Origin: Clostridia bacterium | GTDB lineage: Bacteria; Bacillota; Clostridia; Oscillospirales; Acutalibacteraceae | Length of the DNA: 40,263 bases | Direction: 5' to 3' | Assembly (NCBI GenBank): GCA_017436255.1 | Contig: JAFSDK010000028.1 | Span: 1 to 40,263, forward strand | Shown: one piece after another, positions 22,866-31,094 of the stretch | Position numbering within the stretch: position 1 is the first letter of the stretch | Layout: each line of letters starts with the position of its first letter | Translations under genes and position numbers: made by a program | Notes under the pieces: model-generated | Seen by the model: the letters and a program-made list of their open reading frames with translations, nothing else | The model's database searches: none | Told to the model about the DNA's origin: nothing

Positions 22866-22906
22866 GTTAATGTTTTCTTGAAACTCAAAATTTATATTCT
22901 TATGTT
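22866..22906 (+). repeat. Promoter-like direct repeat R5
   Basis: An exact copy of the 20-bp repeat begins one base after the integrase stop. TTGAAA at 22879 is followed by TATGTT at 22901 (16-bp spacer). It would drive the leader, the 55-aa gene and the serine recombinase. Confidence 0.65.
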
Positions 22907-22913
22907 TTATTTG

Positions 22914-22965
22914 CAGATTTTCGACAGAGAGTTAGTCCCTACCTGATTCTCTGAACGGAAATCTG
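22914..22965 (+). promoter_or_regulatory. Structured leader hairpin downstream of R5
   Basis: CAGATTT (22914-22920) pairs with AAATCTG (22959-22965), and CAGAGA (22925-22930) with TCTCTG (22948-22953) inside it. A further GCAGATTTTAG...AAGCGATAAGC region follows to about 23040 and echoes the CAGATTT stem in the R2 transcript. About 150 nt of untranslated leader precedes the small gene. Confidence 0.45.
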
Positions 22966-23112
22966 AAATCATAAATCTGATGACGGCAGATTTTAGTTTT
23001 AAGCGATAAGCATTAACAAAACTTATTGCTTATGCGTTTTGGTATAGAGGACAAGACGCAAATCATATTTTAATAAAAGAAAAATAGTCGCAAAAGGAAG
23101 GAGACGGACTGC

Positions 23113-23280
23113 ATGACGAATTACGTTGCACAGACTTGGGAGCAGAAAATCGGCAACAAAATCGTGTCGATTACCAATTTAAACCCTCAATTTTCTGTGG
23201 ACGAAAAAAGAGAAGTAAAATTACAAATAGAAGCAAAATTATATGATGTTTTTTGCAAATATATGTCCTGTAAACCTTGA
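23113..23280 (+). CDS. Small conserved-looking protein upstream of the serine recombinase
   Basis: This 55-aa frame begins at ATG 23113 with AAGGAAGGAG about 8-12 nt upstream. It contains VAQTWEQKIGNKIVSITNL and a C-terminal amphipathic stretch, EVKLQIEAKLYDVFCKY. Small genes of this kind commonly precede large serine recombinases in clostridial elements; a role as accessory factor or regulator is inferred from position. The recombinase starts 72 nt later. Confidence 0.6.
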   Translation: MTNYVAQTWEQKIGNKIVSITNLNPQFSVDEKREVKLQIEAKLYDVFCKYMSCKP

Positions 23281-23352
23281 AGAAAAAGGGCTGTTATGGT
23301 ATAATATATATGTCAGCAGCTCCGCTTCTTTTTGCGAAGAAGGGAGTAAAAA

Positions 23353-24861
23353 TTGAATCTTTTTGACGCAATTTATGCAAGACAATCGGTTGACAGGATA
23401 GACAGCATATCCGTTGAAAGTCAAATCGAGTTTTGTAAAAAGGAAGTGACAGGAGAAAGTTATAAAGTTTATACCGACAAGGGTTATAGTGGCAAAAACA
23501 TAGACCGCCCTGCGTTTCAAGAGTTGTTGCGTGATATAGAGGCAGGCAAGGTAAACCGTGTTATCGTTTATCGTCTTGACCGTATCAGCCGTTCGGTTCT
23601 TGATTTTGCCAATTTAATTGAAGTGTTTCAAAAGAACCGTGTTGACTTTGTCAGCACAATGGAGAAATTTGATACTTCAACTCCTATTGGCAAGGCTATG
23701 CTAATGATCGTAATGATTTTCGCACAGCTTGAGCGTGAGACCATTCAGCAGCGTGTTATTGATGCTTATTCATCCCGCAGTAAACGTGGCTTTTATATGG
23801 GGGGCAGAGTGCCGTTTGGATTCGAATTGGTTGAAACAACCATAGACGGAATACGAACAAAAATGTATAAACCAATTGAGGAAGAAGCAGAAGTTATTAG
23901 ATTGATTTTTTCAATGTATTCAAAGCCCCAAACCTCATTCGGCGATGTTATGCGCTACTTGGAAGAGCACGGCATACGAAAGCGTGACGGTAAACTCTTC
24001 AATAGAAGCCGATTGCGTGATGTGGTAATCAACCCCGCGTATGTAAAAGCCGATTATCAGCTTTATGAGTTTTTTAAAGCGCAAGGCACAAACATTGTTA
24101 ACCCACCGCAAGACTTTATCGGTATAAACGGAGCGTATCTTTATTCGGGTGATAATCTTAAGCGAAAAACCATATCCTTAGTAGGTCACACATTGGTTTT
24201 GGCTCCCCACGAGGGACTTGTTGATTCGGCAATGTGGATTAAGTGCCGTTCCAAGTGCTTAAACAATCAAAGTGTTGCACGGCCTATCAAGGCAAAAGCA
24301 ACCTGGCTTGCGGGTAAAATCAAATGTGCCAAATGCGGATATGCTTTAACTGCTAAGATTTATAAGTGCAAAACTAAGTCCGACAACCGTTATTATCTCT
24401 GCACAAACAAATATCACGCCGGTGGATGTCATTTTGGCTCACTGGATGCTGATGTTGTAGATGATATTGTATTCAAAGAAATGCAGAAGAAATTAGCGGA
24501 GTTTCAGACACTGTCAAAGAAAAAGCAGGACGGCTGTAACCTGCAAGTAGTAAAACTGAAAACACGTATAGAAGAGATTGACAAAGAAATATCCTCTTTG
24601 CTCGAAAAAATCTCCGCAGCAAATGACACAGTAATGCAGTACATAAATAACCGCATTTCTGAGCTTGATGCCGAAAAGAAAGAACTTGGTGCCGAGATTG
24701 TTTCATTAGAGAGTAACCGCACAAATGATGTGGGAGAAATCAGCGGATATTTTGAGCATTGGGATGAACTGTCGGTTAGCGACAAAATCACGGTGGTTGA
24801 CTGCCTGATAGAGCGCATAACCGCCTCAAAAGAAAGCATTGAAATCAAGTGGAAAATATAA
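23353..24861 (+). CDS. Large serine recombinase
   Basis: This 502-aa protein has a resolvase domain (catalytic Ser12 in YARQSVD, then VYRLDRISRS and QLERETIQQR), a Recombinase domain (about residues 160-270), a zinc ribbon (CAKCGYAL...YLCTNKYHAGGC) and a C-terminal coiled coil (about 375-455). That is the full plan of large serine integrases and TnpX-type transposases. The start is TTG 23353, with AGGGAG 6 nt upstream. It is likely intact. Its insertion junction should be just downstream. Confidence 0.93.
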   Translation: MNLFDAIYARQSVDRIDSISVESQIEFCKKEVTGESYKVYTDKGYSGKNIDRPAFQELLRDIEAGKVNRVIVYRLDRISRSVLDFANLIEVFQKNRVDFVSTMEKFDTSTPIGKAMLMIVMIFAQLERETIQQRVIDAYSSRSKRGFYMGGRVPFGFELVETTIDGIRTKMYKPIEEEAEVIRLIFSMYSKPQTSFGDVMRYLEEHGIRKRDGKLFNRSRLRDVVINPAYVKADYQLYEFFKAQGTNIVNPPQDFIGINGAYLYSGDNLKRKTISLVGHTLVLAPHEGLVDSAMWIKCRSKCLNNQSVARPIKAKATWLAGKIKCAKCGYALTAKIYKCKTKSDNRYYLCTNKYHAGGCHFGSLDADVVDDIVFKEMQKKLAEFQTLSKKKQDGCNLQVVKLKTRIEEIDKEISSLLEKISAANDTVMQYINNRISELDAEKKELGAEIVSLESNRTNDVGEISGYFEHWDELSVSDKITVVDCLIERITASKESIEIKWKI

Positions 24862-24862
24862 T

Positions 24863-24994
24863 TATTTTTTTATCGCAAAAGCATTTCACCATTGTTGTTC
24901 TGGCGAAGCACTTGGTATTACAACCGATAAGCTAAACTCTAAAAACTTCTACGCATGTAACCCGAGTTTTGATAAAAACTGCGGTAAACAGTAA
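24863..24994 (+). pseudogene. Truncated reading frame at the element's right edge
   Basis: Immediately after the recombinase an open frame without a start runs to TAA at 24992. It encodes a Cys-containing tail (HHCCSGEALGITTDK, then NFYACNPSFDKNCGK). It looks like the 3' end of a gene split by the element or fused at its junction. I do not recognise the family. Confidence 0.4.
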
Positions 24995-24999
24995 AAATA

Positions 25000-25031
25000 A
25001 AAAGCAGATGGAAAACCATCTGCTTTTATTT
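25000..25031. terminator. Bidirectional terminator between the element and tcdA
   Basis: AAAAGCAGATGG and CCATCTGCTTTT pair around AAAA, with A and T tracts on both sides. It overlaps the stop codon of the minus-strand tcdA gene. Confidence 0.88.
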
Positions 25032-25733
25032 TACAATATCCCTTACAACTTCTGATGCCGCTATAAGTCCTGCCGCAGCTGGTACAAATGCGGTACTGCC
25101 GGGACTAACTCTGCCGTCTGCCTTTGTTTCGGCAAGTTCGTTTGGTTTTATTGGTGTTTCCGGCGACCAAACTACCTTTAGTTTTTTAATATTTCTTTTG
25201 CGTAATTCTGTACGCATAACACGCGCTAAGGGGCAACCCTCAGTTTTATAAATATCATCAACCCTTAAAGCAGTTGGATCCAACTTATTACCCGTACCCA
25301 TAATGCTTATTAGCGGTATGCCTAGTTTTTCACATCGTACAGCAAGTTCCAACTTAGCGGCGACGGTATCAACCGCATCAACAACGTAATTGTACTGCGA
25401 TAAATCGACACTGTCTGCCGTTTCGGGTAAATAAAACAGGTTAAAACCCTTAATATTTATCTCGGGATTTATCTGTTTTGCTCGCAAAACGGCAACGTCG
25501 GTTTTATTACAACCGACGTTCTCACTCGTCGCAATTATCTGGCGGTTAATATTACTCTCGGCAACGGTATCGTTATCAAAAATATCAATATTCCCGACGC
25601 CGCTTCGCACGAGTGCCTCTAAAACATATGAACCTACACCACCAACACCGAATATAGCCACGTGACTGTTATTAAGTTTTTCTATAGATTTTTCGCCCAA
25701 AATTGCCGCTGTTCTTATAAATTTTTTATCCAT
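25026..25733 (-). CDS. tcdA: tRNA threonylcarbamoyladenosine dehydratase
   Basis: This 235-aa ThiF/E1-like protein has the nucleotide-binding GVGGVGSYVLEALVRSG (about residues 29-45) and the ATP/Mg site DxxxxSNxNRQ (DNDTVAESNINRQ). TcdA cyclises the t6A modification of tRNA to ct6A using ATP. A DAVDTVAAK segment also fits. It is the last gene of a four-gene minus-strand operon and starts one base after the pyridoxamine kinase stop. Confidence 0.9.
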   Translation of the reverse strand: MDKKFIRTAAILGEKSIEKLNNSHVAIFGVGGVGSYVLEALVRSGVGNIDIFDNDTVAESNINRQIIATSENVGCNKTDVAVLRAKQINPEINIKGFNLFYLPETADSVDLSQYNYVVDAVDTVAAKLELAVRCEKLGIPLISIMGTGNKLDPTALRVDDIYKTEGCPLARVMRTELRKRNIKKLKVVWSPETPIKPNELAETKADGRVSPGSTAFVPAAAGLIAASEVVRDIVK

Positions 25734-25734
25734 A

Positions 25735-26574
25735 TCAAAGTCCTAAAAGTTTAATAAGTGCGGGTAGTTCTGTTTCAAAATTTACGCCGTATCGACGCTC
25801 GGGGTCATCACGCAGAGTCGCCTTTATACTTGCACAAGTAAAGTTAACGGCAATTTCTGCCGCCGACACAAGATTGCGGCCATTAAGTATTGCCGACGTT
25901 AAAGCCGATGCAAAAACATCACCCGTACCATGGAACATAACGTCAATTCTTTCAGACATAACGTATGATACCTTTTCACCGTCATAGCAAGCAGCACCCA
26001 AGCGCTTGCCCTCGAAATAAACGCCCGTAAGCACTATTTGAGAGCCCGTCAGTTCATATAATTTAACGATGAGTTCTTCAATATATTCCTTTGTATACGG
26101 CCCCTCTATGTACTCAAGGCCAAGCATCATTACCGCTTCGGTAATATTAGGCACAATTATATCGGCCATACTGCAAAGTTTTGCCATTTCTTTTGGAAAG
26201 CCTTTAGAAAAGCCAACGTAGAGTTTGCCGTGGTCTGCCATAGCAGGATCACACACAAATAACGTTTTCTCGCCCTTTAGTTTTTCTATAGCAGACATAA
26301 CGATTTTTATTTGTTGTTTACTGCCAAGGTAACCCGTATAAAAAGCATCAAAGCTTAAGCCAAGTGATGCCCAATGCTCAGCAATCGGCAAAATATCGTC
26401 TGTTAAATCACGGAAGGTAAAATTTTTAAATCCGCCGGTATGGGTAGAAAGAATTGCCGTAGGTATAACACAGGTTTCAATGCCTGCTGCCGAACATATC
26501 GGCAGAGCAACGGTTAATGAACATTTGCCAAAACCAGAAATATCATGTATTGCCGCTATTCTTTTCTGACTCAT
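25735..26574 (-). CDS. Pyridoxamine/pyridoxal kinase
   Basis: This 279-aa ribokinase-like protein opens with RIAAIHDISGFGKCSLT. It has a VCDPAMADHGKLY segment and the ATP-site motif FHGTGDVFASAL with the catalytic Asp. These match PdxY/PdxK enzymes that phosphorylate B6 vitamers, the usual annotation for this clostridial group. Its ATG overlaps the nth stop by four bases. Confidence 0.85.
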   Translation of the reverse strand: MSQKRIAAIHDISGFGKCSLTVALPICSAAGIETCVIPTAILSTHTGGFKNFTFRDLTDDILPIAEHWASLGLSFDAFYTGYLGSKQQIKIVMSAIEKLKGEKTLFVCDPAMADHGKLYVGFSKGFPKEMAKLCSMADIIVPNITEAVMMLGLEYIEGPYTKEYIEELIVKLYELTGSQIVLTGVYFEGKRLGAACYDGEKVSYVMSERIDVMFHGTGDVFASALTSAILNGRNLVSAAEIAVNFTCASIKATLRDDPERRYGVNFETELPALIKLLGL

Positions 26575-27206
26575 TTTTTTACCCCCTGCTTTTTGCAGAT
26601 TTCATTTAAAACACAATCTTCACACTTAGGACGTTGCGCTATACAGGTATCTCTGCCAAACAATACTGCACGGTGACAAAAATCATTCGATTCATCAGGC
26701 GGTAAAAGTTTACGCATTTCTTTTTCAACCTTGAACGGATCCTTTGTCGAAACGAGTCCTAAACGATTGGTTATTCTTATAAAATGTGTATCGGTAACAA
26801 CAGCAGGCTTGCCGTAAATATCACCACACACTAAATTCGCCGTCTTTCTGCCTACGCCCGGCAGTTTAGTCAGTTCTTCTATCGTATCAGGAACAATGCC
26901 ACCGTAATTTTCGGTAAGCATTTGTCCGATACCCTTTAAATCTTTTGCCTTTGTTTTATAAAGACCACAAGATTTTATATATTTTTCAATATCCGTCACG
27001 TCCGCCTGTGCCATTTTTTCTGCCGTGGGAAAAGCGGTAAACAATGCAGGTGTTACAATGTTTACACGTGCATCGGTACATTGTGCCGAAAGCCTAACAG
27101 CTATAAGCAGTTGAAACGGGTCACTATATTGTAGCGAACATATCGCATCTGGATATCTCTTTTTTAAAATTTCCACCGCTTTGGCGGTTATTTCCTTTTT
27201 TGTCAT
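26571..27206 (-). CDS. nth: Endonuclease III
   Basis: This 211-aa bifunctional DNA glycosylase/AP lyase removes oxidised pyrimidines. The helix-hairpin-helix LPGVGRKTAN carries the catalytic Lys, and the catalytic Asp follows in VVTDTHFIR (the usual form is VDTHV). Four cysteines spaced C-x6-C-x2-C-x5-C (CIAQRPKCEDCVLNEIC) hold the 4Fe-4S cluster. Both gene ends overlap neighbours by four bases. Confidence 0.95.
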   Translation of the reverse strand: MTKKEITAKAVEILKKRYPDAICSLQYSDPFQLLIAVRLSAQCTDARVNIVTPALFTAFPTAEKMAQADVTDIEKYIKSCGLYKTKAKDLKGIGQMLTENYGGIVPDTIEELTKLPGVGRKTANLVCGDIYGKPAVVTDTHFIRITNRLGLVSTKDPFKVEKEMRKLLPPDESNDFCHRAVLFGRDTCIAQRPKCEDCVLNEICKKQGVKK

Positions 27207-28252
27207 CTTGTAACTTCCGATAATTTAAGGTCGCCCTGCTTTATCCAATTAAGTTTCCTCATAGCAGTAGCTATACCTAAACAAACCAAAGCAGGCGCAA
27301 TAAAGTGCATACCGATAATTTCGATGAGTGCAAGAGCTGGGTGCATACCACCGGCAGTCATACTTTCAAATGCGGCAAACTGACCCACAAGACCCGACGA
27401 GCCCATACCCGAGCCAACCGGTGTGCTTGTCATTTTTAGAATAACTGTAGAGACAGGTGCTAAAACGGCACTCGCTAAAATTGACGGAACCCATATAAGC
27501 GGATTGCGAACAATGTTGGGCATCTGAATCATAGACGTGCCAACACCTTGCGAAATAAGACCGCCTACCTTGTTCTCACGATAACTTATAACCGCAAAGC
27601 CAACCATATTACAGCAACAACCAATTGTTGCCGCACCTGCCGCAAGCCCTGAAAGTCCCATTGAAACACCAATGGCCGCAGAACTTATAGGTAACGTTAA
27701 GAATATACCCATAAGCACCGAAACTATAATACCGCCGATAACAGGATGATTATCAACACTTATATTAACAAGACTGCCAAGCCACTTCATAAAGGTTGAA
27801 ATGTATGGTCCTATAAGTATGCCTACAACCGAACCGCTAAGCACACAGCAAAGAGGTGTAACAAGTATGTCAAGTTTTGTTTTGCCGGCAACAAGTCCGC
27901 CAATTTCAACAGCCACGTATGCTGCAATAAAAGCTCCCAACGGCTCACCCGGTTTACCTAAAGTTACATTGGCAATATCAAGACCCGGAAATGCACCAAT
28001 AAAACCTGCTACGGCTGCCGACACCGCAGTAAGCGGTGAAGCCTTTAACTTTGATGCAACACCTACACCAATACCTGCGCCCGTTATTGTTTTGGCGGCA
28101 TTACCTATTGCAGTAAAATAGGTAGCAACAATATTGTTGCCTAATATAGTACCTATTTGGCACAATATTGTACCGATAATGAGTGTTGCAAACAGACCCA
28201 AAGCCATGCCACTAAGGCCATCAATGAAAAGTTTGTTGAAATATTTTTTCAT
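27203..28252 (-). CDS. PTS EIIC-type integral membrane protein
   Basis: This 349-aa protein is almost entirely hydrophobic, with about nine to ten membrane segments, Gly-rich turns (GAGIGVGVASKLKASPLTAV) and a NISVDNHPVIGGIIV loop. It fits the PTS_EIIC_2 group of stand-alone EIIC-like proteins, which lack EIIA and EIIB parts. The substrate is unknown. AAGGGGG precedes ATG, and TTGACT-17-TATAAT lies upstream, so it leads the nth operon. Confidence 0.8.
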   Translation of the reverse strand: MKKYFNKLFIDGLSGMALGLFATLIIGTILCQIGTILGNNIVATYFTAIGNAAKTITGAGIGVGVASKLKASPLTAVSAAVAGFIGAFPGLDIANVTLGKPGEPLGAFIAAYVAVEIGGLVAGKTKLDILVTPLCCVLSGSVVGILIGPYISTFMKWLGSLVNISVDNHPVIGGIIVSVLMGIFLTLPISSAAIGVSMGLSGLAAGAATIGCCCNMVGFAVISYRENKVGGLISQGVGTSMIQMPNIVRNPLIWVPSILASAVLAPVSTVILKMTSTPVGSGMGSSGLVGQFAAFESMTAGGMHPALALIEIIGMHFIAPALVCLGIATAMRKLNWIKQGDLKLSEVTR

Positions 28253-28287
28253 TATATTTCCCCCTTGTTTAAATAATACTTGGTCTA

Positions 28288-28316
28288 ATTATACAACCTT
28301 AAAAAAAATTAGTCAA
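28288..28316 (-). promoter_or_regulatory. Promoter of the EIIC-nth-pdxK-tcdA operon
   Basis: On the minus strand TTGACT, a 17-bp spacer and TATAAT lie about 36 nt upstream of the EIIC-like gene. Confidence 0.7.
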
Positions 28317-28341
28317 TAAACCCTAAAAAAATAGTTTATTA

Positions 28342-28370
28342 TTGTAAAAAAACGTTTTTTAATGTATAAT
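28342..28370 (+). promoter_or_regulatory. Promoter of the histidine phosphatase-ruvX operon
   Basis: TTGTAA, a 17-bp spacer and TATAAT lie 15 nt before the phosphatase start, so the mRNA leader would be very short. Confidence 0.6.
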
Positions 28371-28385
28371 AATTTTGGTGATTTT

Positions 28386-29057
28386 ATGACTACTACAATA
28401 TATTTAATACGCCATTGCGAAGCACTCGGTAACAAAAGCGGCACATTTCAAGGCTCCATTGATTCAGACATTACCGAAATCGGCGCAAAACAAATAGAAT
28501 TTTTAGGCAAACGTTTTGAAAATAAAGATATAGATAAAGTATATTCAAGTCCATTGCTACGTGCCAGAAAAACAGCACAAGCGGTAGCCGACGCTACGGG
28601 ACTTTCGGTAGTTGTCGATAATGGTCTTACTGAAATTCACGGTGGGGATATCGAGGGTATGAGTTATGCCGATATTTACAAAAAATACCCTGACATTGAA
28701 ATGATTTGGACCTATTCGCCGCAGAATTTCGCGCCGCCAAACGGTGAGCCAATGCGCCTTTCTTATGAGCGCATAGTAAAGACCGTTTTTAATCTGGTAA
28801 AAGAAAATGCGGGTAAAAAAATCGCCATAGCATCACACGGTGCTGTATCAAGATGTTTGCTTTGCAAACTGATTTATGACGATATTGAAAGACTAAACGA
28901 CGTCACTTGGTGTGATAACACTTCCGTTACGAAAATTATTTTTGATGAAAATATGAATGGAAAAATTGAGTACATAAACGATACTTCGCATCTGCCCGAA
29001 GAGTATTTACCGTCGGGCAGTAAAATAGCATCATACATACAGAGGGATTTAAAATGA
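28386..29057 (+). CDS. Histidine phosphatase family protein
   Basis: This 223-aa protein has the catalytic YLIRHCEALGN motif (RHxE form), the YSSPLLRARKTA substrate segment, a LTEIHGGDIEGM motif and the second His in IASHGAVSR. It belongs with phosphoglycerate mutase-like phosphatases; the substrate is not deducible. ATG 28386 is chosen with GGTGA upstream. Its stop overlaps ruvX by four bases. Confidence 0.9.
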   Translation: MTTTIYLIRHCEALGNKSGTFQGSIDSDITEIGAKQIEFLGKRFENKDIDKVYSSPLLRARKTAQAVADATGLSVVVDNGLTEIHGGDIEGMSYADIYKKYPDIEMIWTYSPQNFAPPNGEPMRLSYERIVKTVFNLVKENAGKKIAIASHGAVSRCLLCKLIYDDIERLNDVTWCDNTSVTKIIFDENMNGKIEYINDTSHLPEEYLPSGSKIASYIQRDLK

Positions 29058-29476
29058 TAATTATGTCTGTTGACTTAGGTGACGCCCGTACGGGTATTGC
29101 CGTCAGTGATAAGCAAGAGGGTTTCGCCTTTCCCAAAACCGTTATTAACGAGCGAAACAAAGAAAATTTAGTTGAAAAAATCGCCGCCGTGGCAAGCGAC
29201 TGCGGTGCCGAACTTTTGGTTGTGGGTCTGCCTAAAAATATGGATGGTAGCCTTGGTTGGCGCGCGCAAGAGTGTACCGAAACGGCCGAGAAAATTAAGG
29301 ATAAAACGGGACTTCCCCTTGTCATGTGGGATGAGCGATGCACCACCGTTATGGCGCACAACGCACTTAATATGACCGACACGCGAGGTAAAAAACGCAA
29401 ACAAACGGTTGATGCCGTAGCCGCCGTAATGATACTTGAAAGTTATTTGGCATTTAGAAAAAATCAAAACAGTTAA
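29054..29476 (+). CDS. ruvX: RuvX/YqgF Holliday junction resolvase-like protein
   Basis: This 140-aa RNase H-like protein shows SVDLGDARTGIAVSD at the N-terminus, a VVGLPKNMDGS strand-loop, a WDERCTT motif and the final acidic site DAVAAVMILESYL. YqgF members are linked to 16S rRNA 5'-end processing and to resolving recombination intermediates. It ends the operon at a long palindromic terminator. Confidence 0.93.
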   Translation: MIIMSVDLGDARTGIAVSDKQEGFAFPKTVINERNKENLVEKIAAVASDCGAELLVVGLPKNMDGSLGWRAQECTETAEKIKDKTGLPLVMWDERCTTVMAHNALNMTDTRGKKRKQTVDAVAAVMILESYLAFRKNQNS

Positions 29477-29480
29477 AAAA

Positions 29481-29520
29481 ACATCTCTCCATTTGGTATA
29501 CCAAATGGAGAGATGTCTTT
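29481..29520. terminator. 36-nt perfect palindromic terminator between ruvX and dinB
   Basis: ACATCTCTCCATTTGGTA is followed directly by its exact reverse complement, with A-runs before and T-runs after. It serves both the plus-strand ruvX operon and the convergent dinB gene. Confidence 0.92.
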
Positions 29521-29522
29521 TA

Positions 29523-30707
29523 TTATTTTTTATCGACCACTCGGCCGCGTTTTATAACGCCGTCGCCGTATTTTTGACGAATTGAATGTATACTGTCCTC
29601 TATTTTTTCTTGACGGCGCTCGTTTTCTACGTCACCGAATAAATCTTGCTGAACGGCAACACATTCATCTTTCAAATTTATCGCACGTATGCCAACCGAG
29701 CGAAGCGGCAATTCCCAATAGTAGTTTTCTTTAAATAACTTCATCCCTGCTTCTGCAATTTTAATGCTTATGTCGGTGGGGTTTTCAAGTGCGCGACTAA
29801 ACTCTTTAACACTTAAGTCTGTAGTACGCGTATGCACCTGAATACCGCCTGCATACATGCCGTGGCGACGGAGTCGTTTGGCAATATCTTCACTCAACAC
29901 TATAAAGGTCTGCCAGACCTCTTCGTTATTGGTGAAGTCGTGTCCCTCGGTAACGCTTCTACCTATACTTTTAGGCTTTTCGCTAATACTTTGGTCGCAA
30001 ACGGGTGACGTATCAAGTCCCAATGCGTTACGTTTTAAACTGAGTCCATTTTTACCGAATAACCTTTTTAGCATTGCATCATCACAAAGTGTTACATCAC
30101 CTATTGTAAATACACCTGCCGAATTTAATTTTTCAACAGTACTTCTTCCCACAAAAAGCATATCCTGAACGGGTAATGGCCACACTTTTTGCCTAAAATC
30201 ATCACTGCTTATAACGGTAACAGCATCAGGTTTTTTCATATCACTACCAAGTTTTGCAAAAACCTTATTAAAACTCACACCTACCGAGGCAGTAATACCA
30301 AGTTCATTTTTAATGTCACGTCTTATTTTGTGGGCAATTTCTTCACCACTGCCAAAAAGCATAATACTGCCCGTCACGTCTAGCCAACATTCGTCAATAC
30401 CAAACGGCTCGATAATATCGGTATAGCGGCTATATATTTCTTTTGCCTTCTCTGAATACTCACTGTATCTATCGTAAATAGGTGGCAGGGTTATAAGTTC
30501 GGGGCATTTTCTTTTTGCCTCCCAAATGGCCTCGGCGGTTTTTACACCGTAAGACTTGGCAATTTCATTTTTAGCCAATACAATACCGTGCCGCTCCTCT
30601 ACACTGCCGCAAACCGCTACAGGATAGCCAACAAGGGTTTGATTATATAATAATGAAACCGATGCAAAAAAATTATTAAGGTCGCAATGCAGTATTACTC
30701 TTTCCAA
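29523..30707 (-). CDS. dinB: DNA polymerase IV (Y-family translesion polymerase)
   Basis: This 394-aa protein has the Y-family active site: HCDLNNFFASV near the start (first Asp), then GIDECWLDVTGS (Asp-Glu pair). A helix-hairpin-helix thumb and a little-finger domain (IQVHTRTTDLSVKEF) follow. A beta-clamp-binding peptide, QQDLF, lies near residue 360. The start is TTG 30707, with AGGAGG 9 nt upstream. A LexA box overlaps its promoter, so it should be induced by DNA damage. Confidence 0.95.
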   Translation of the reverse strand: MERVILHCDLNNFFASVSLLYNQTLVGYPVAVCGSVEERHGIVLAKNEIAKSYGVKTAEAIWEAKRKCPELITLPPIYDRYSEYSEKAKEIYSRYTDIIEPFGIDECWLDVTGSIMLFGSGEEIAHKIRRDIKNELGITASVGVSFNKVFAKLGSDMKKPDAVTVISSDDFRQKVWPLPVQDMLFVGRSTVEKLNSAGVFTIGDVTLCDDAMLKRLFGKNGLSLKRNALGLDTSPVCDQSISEKPKSIGRSVTEGHDFTNNEEVWQTFIVLSEDIAKRLRRHGMYAGGIQVHTRTTDLSVKEFSRALENPTDISIKIAEAGMKLFKENYYWELPLRSVGIRAINLKDECVAVQQDLFGDVENERRQEKIEDSIHSIRQKYGDGVIKRGRVVDKK

Positions 30708-30724
30708 ACCCTAAGCCTCCTCTG

Positions 30725-30770
30725 TAGAACATCTGTTCTAAATTATATACCCTTAAACCAATTTTGTAAA
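30725..30770 (-). promoter_or_regulatory. dinB promoter with LexA (SOS) box
   Basis: On the minus strand TTTACA (30765-30770), a 17-bp spacer and TATAAT (30742-30747) are followed at once by TAGAACATCTGTTCTA (30725-30740). That palindrome fits the Gram-positive LexA core GAAC-N4-GTTC and covers the start point. Confidence 0.85.
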
Positions 30771-30776
30771 GTCAAT

Positions 30777-31094
30777 TTATGAAATACTTAATTTTTCCAT
30801 AGCCGTTTTATATAGTCTTTCAATGTGACGTTTACTGTAATTCAAGGCATAAGCCGTCTGCTCAAGGCTTCGTCCGCACAAATAATGTTGCGACAGCACC
30901 TCGCTTAATAATCCCCCATCTACTTTATCAATATCGTCCTCTATTTTTTCCCGCAGTTGCTCGGCATTTTTTATTTTAATTAAATATCGCTCGTTTGCCT
31001 CGGGATTCGCCTCCATAAGTCTTTTAAGCCTTAATATTTTGGTCTGCTGAATTAAGTATAAATCAAGATATTCTTTTTTCTTATGTATTTCCAT
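30777..31094 (-). CDS. Sigma-70 region 4-like (phage-type) regulator
   Basis: This 105-aa protein has a coiled N-terminal helix and a C-terminal helix-turn-helix, LEQTAYALNYSKRHIERLY, like sigma region 4 and the DUF1492/ArpU-type proteins of prophages. It probably binds DNA to tune transcription. Its ATG overlaps the upstream zinc-protein stop by one base, and it lies in front of dinB on the same strand. Confidence 0.6.
   Translation of the reverse strand: MEIHKKKEYLDLYLIQQTKILRLKRLMEANPEANERYLIKIKNAEQLREKIEDDIDKVDGGLLSEVLSQHYLCGRSLEQTAYALNYSKRHIERLYKTAMEKLSIS

Larger units (their letters stand above)
19961..24861 (+). mobile_element. Mobile element core with two recombinases and punctuating repeats
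   Basis: This stretch holds a small Xre regulator, a large gene-free transcribed region, a tyrosine recombinase and a serine recombinase, all on the plus strand. Five direct copies of GTTAATGTTTTCTTGAAACT separate the units. A broken reading frame follows the serine recombinase, as expected at an integration junction. No relaxase, replication or transfer gene is seen, so it is an integrative element of unknown mobility. Both ends are unresolved; the coordinates mark only the first repeat and the last recombinase codon. Confidence 0.55.

Noticed and set aside
19961-22906. Integron-type attC cassette sites
   Set aside because: The R repeats lack the paired inverted core sites of attC, and the tyrosine recombinase lacks clear integron-integrase features. 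The promoter reading explains them better.
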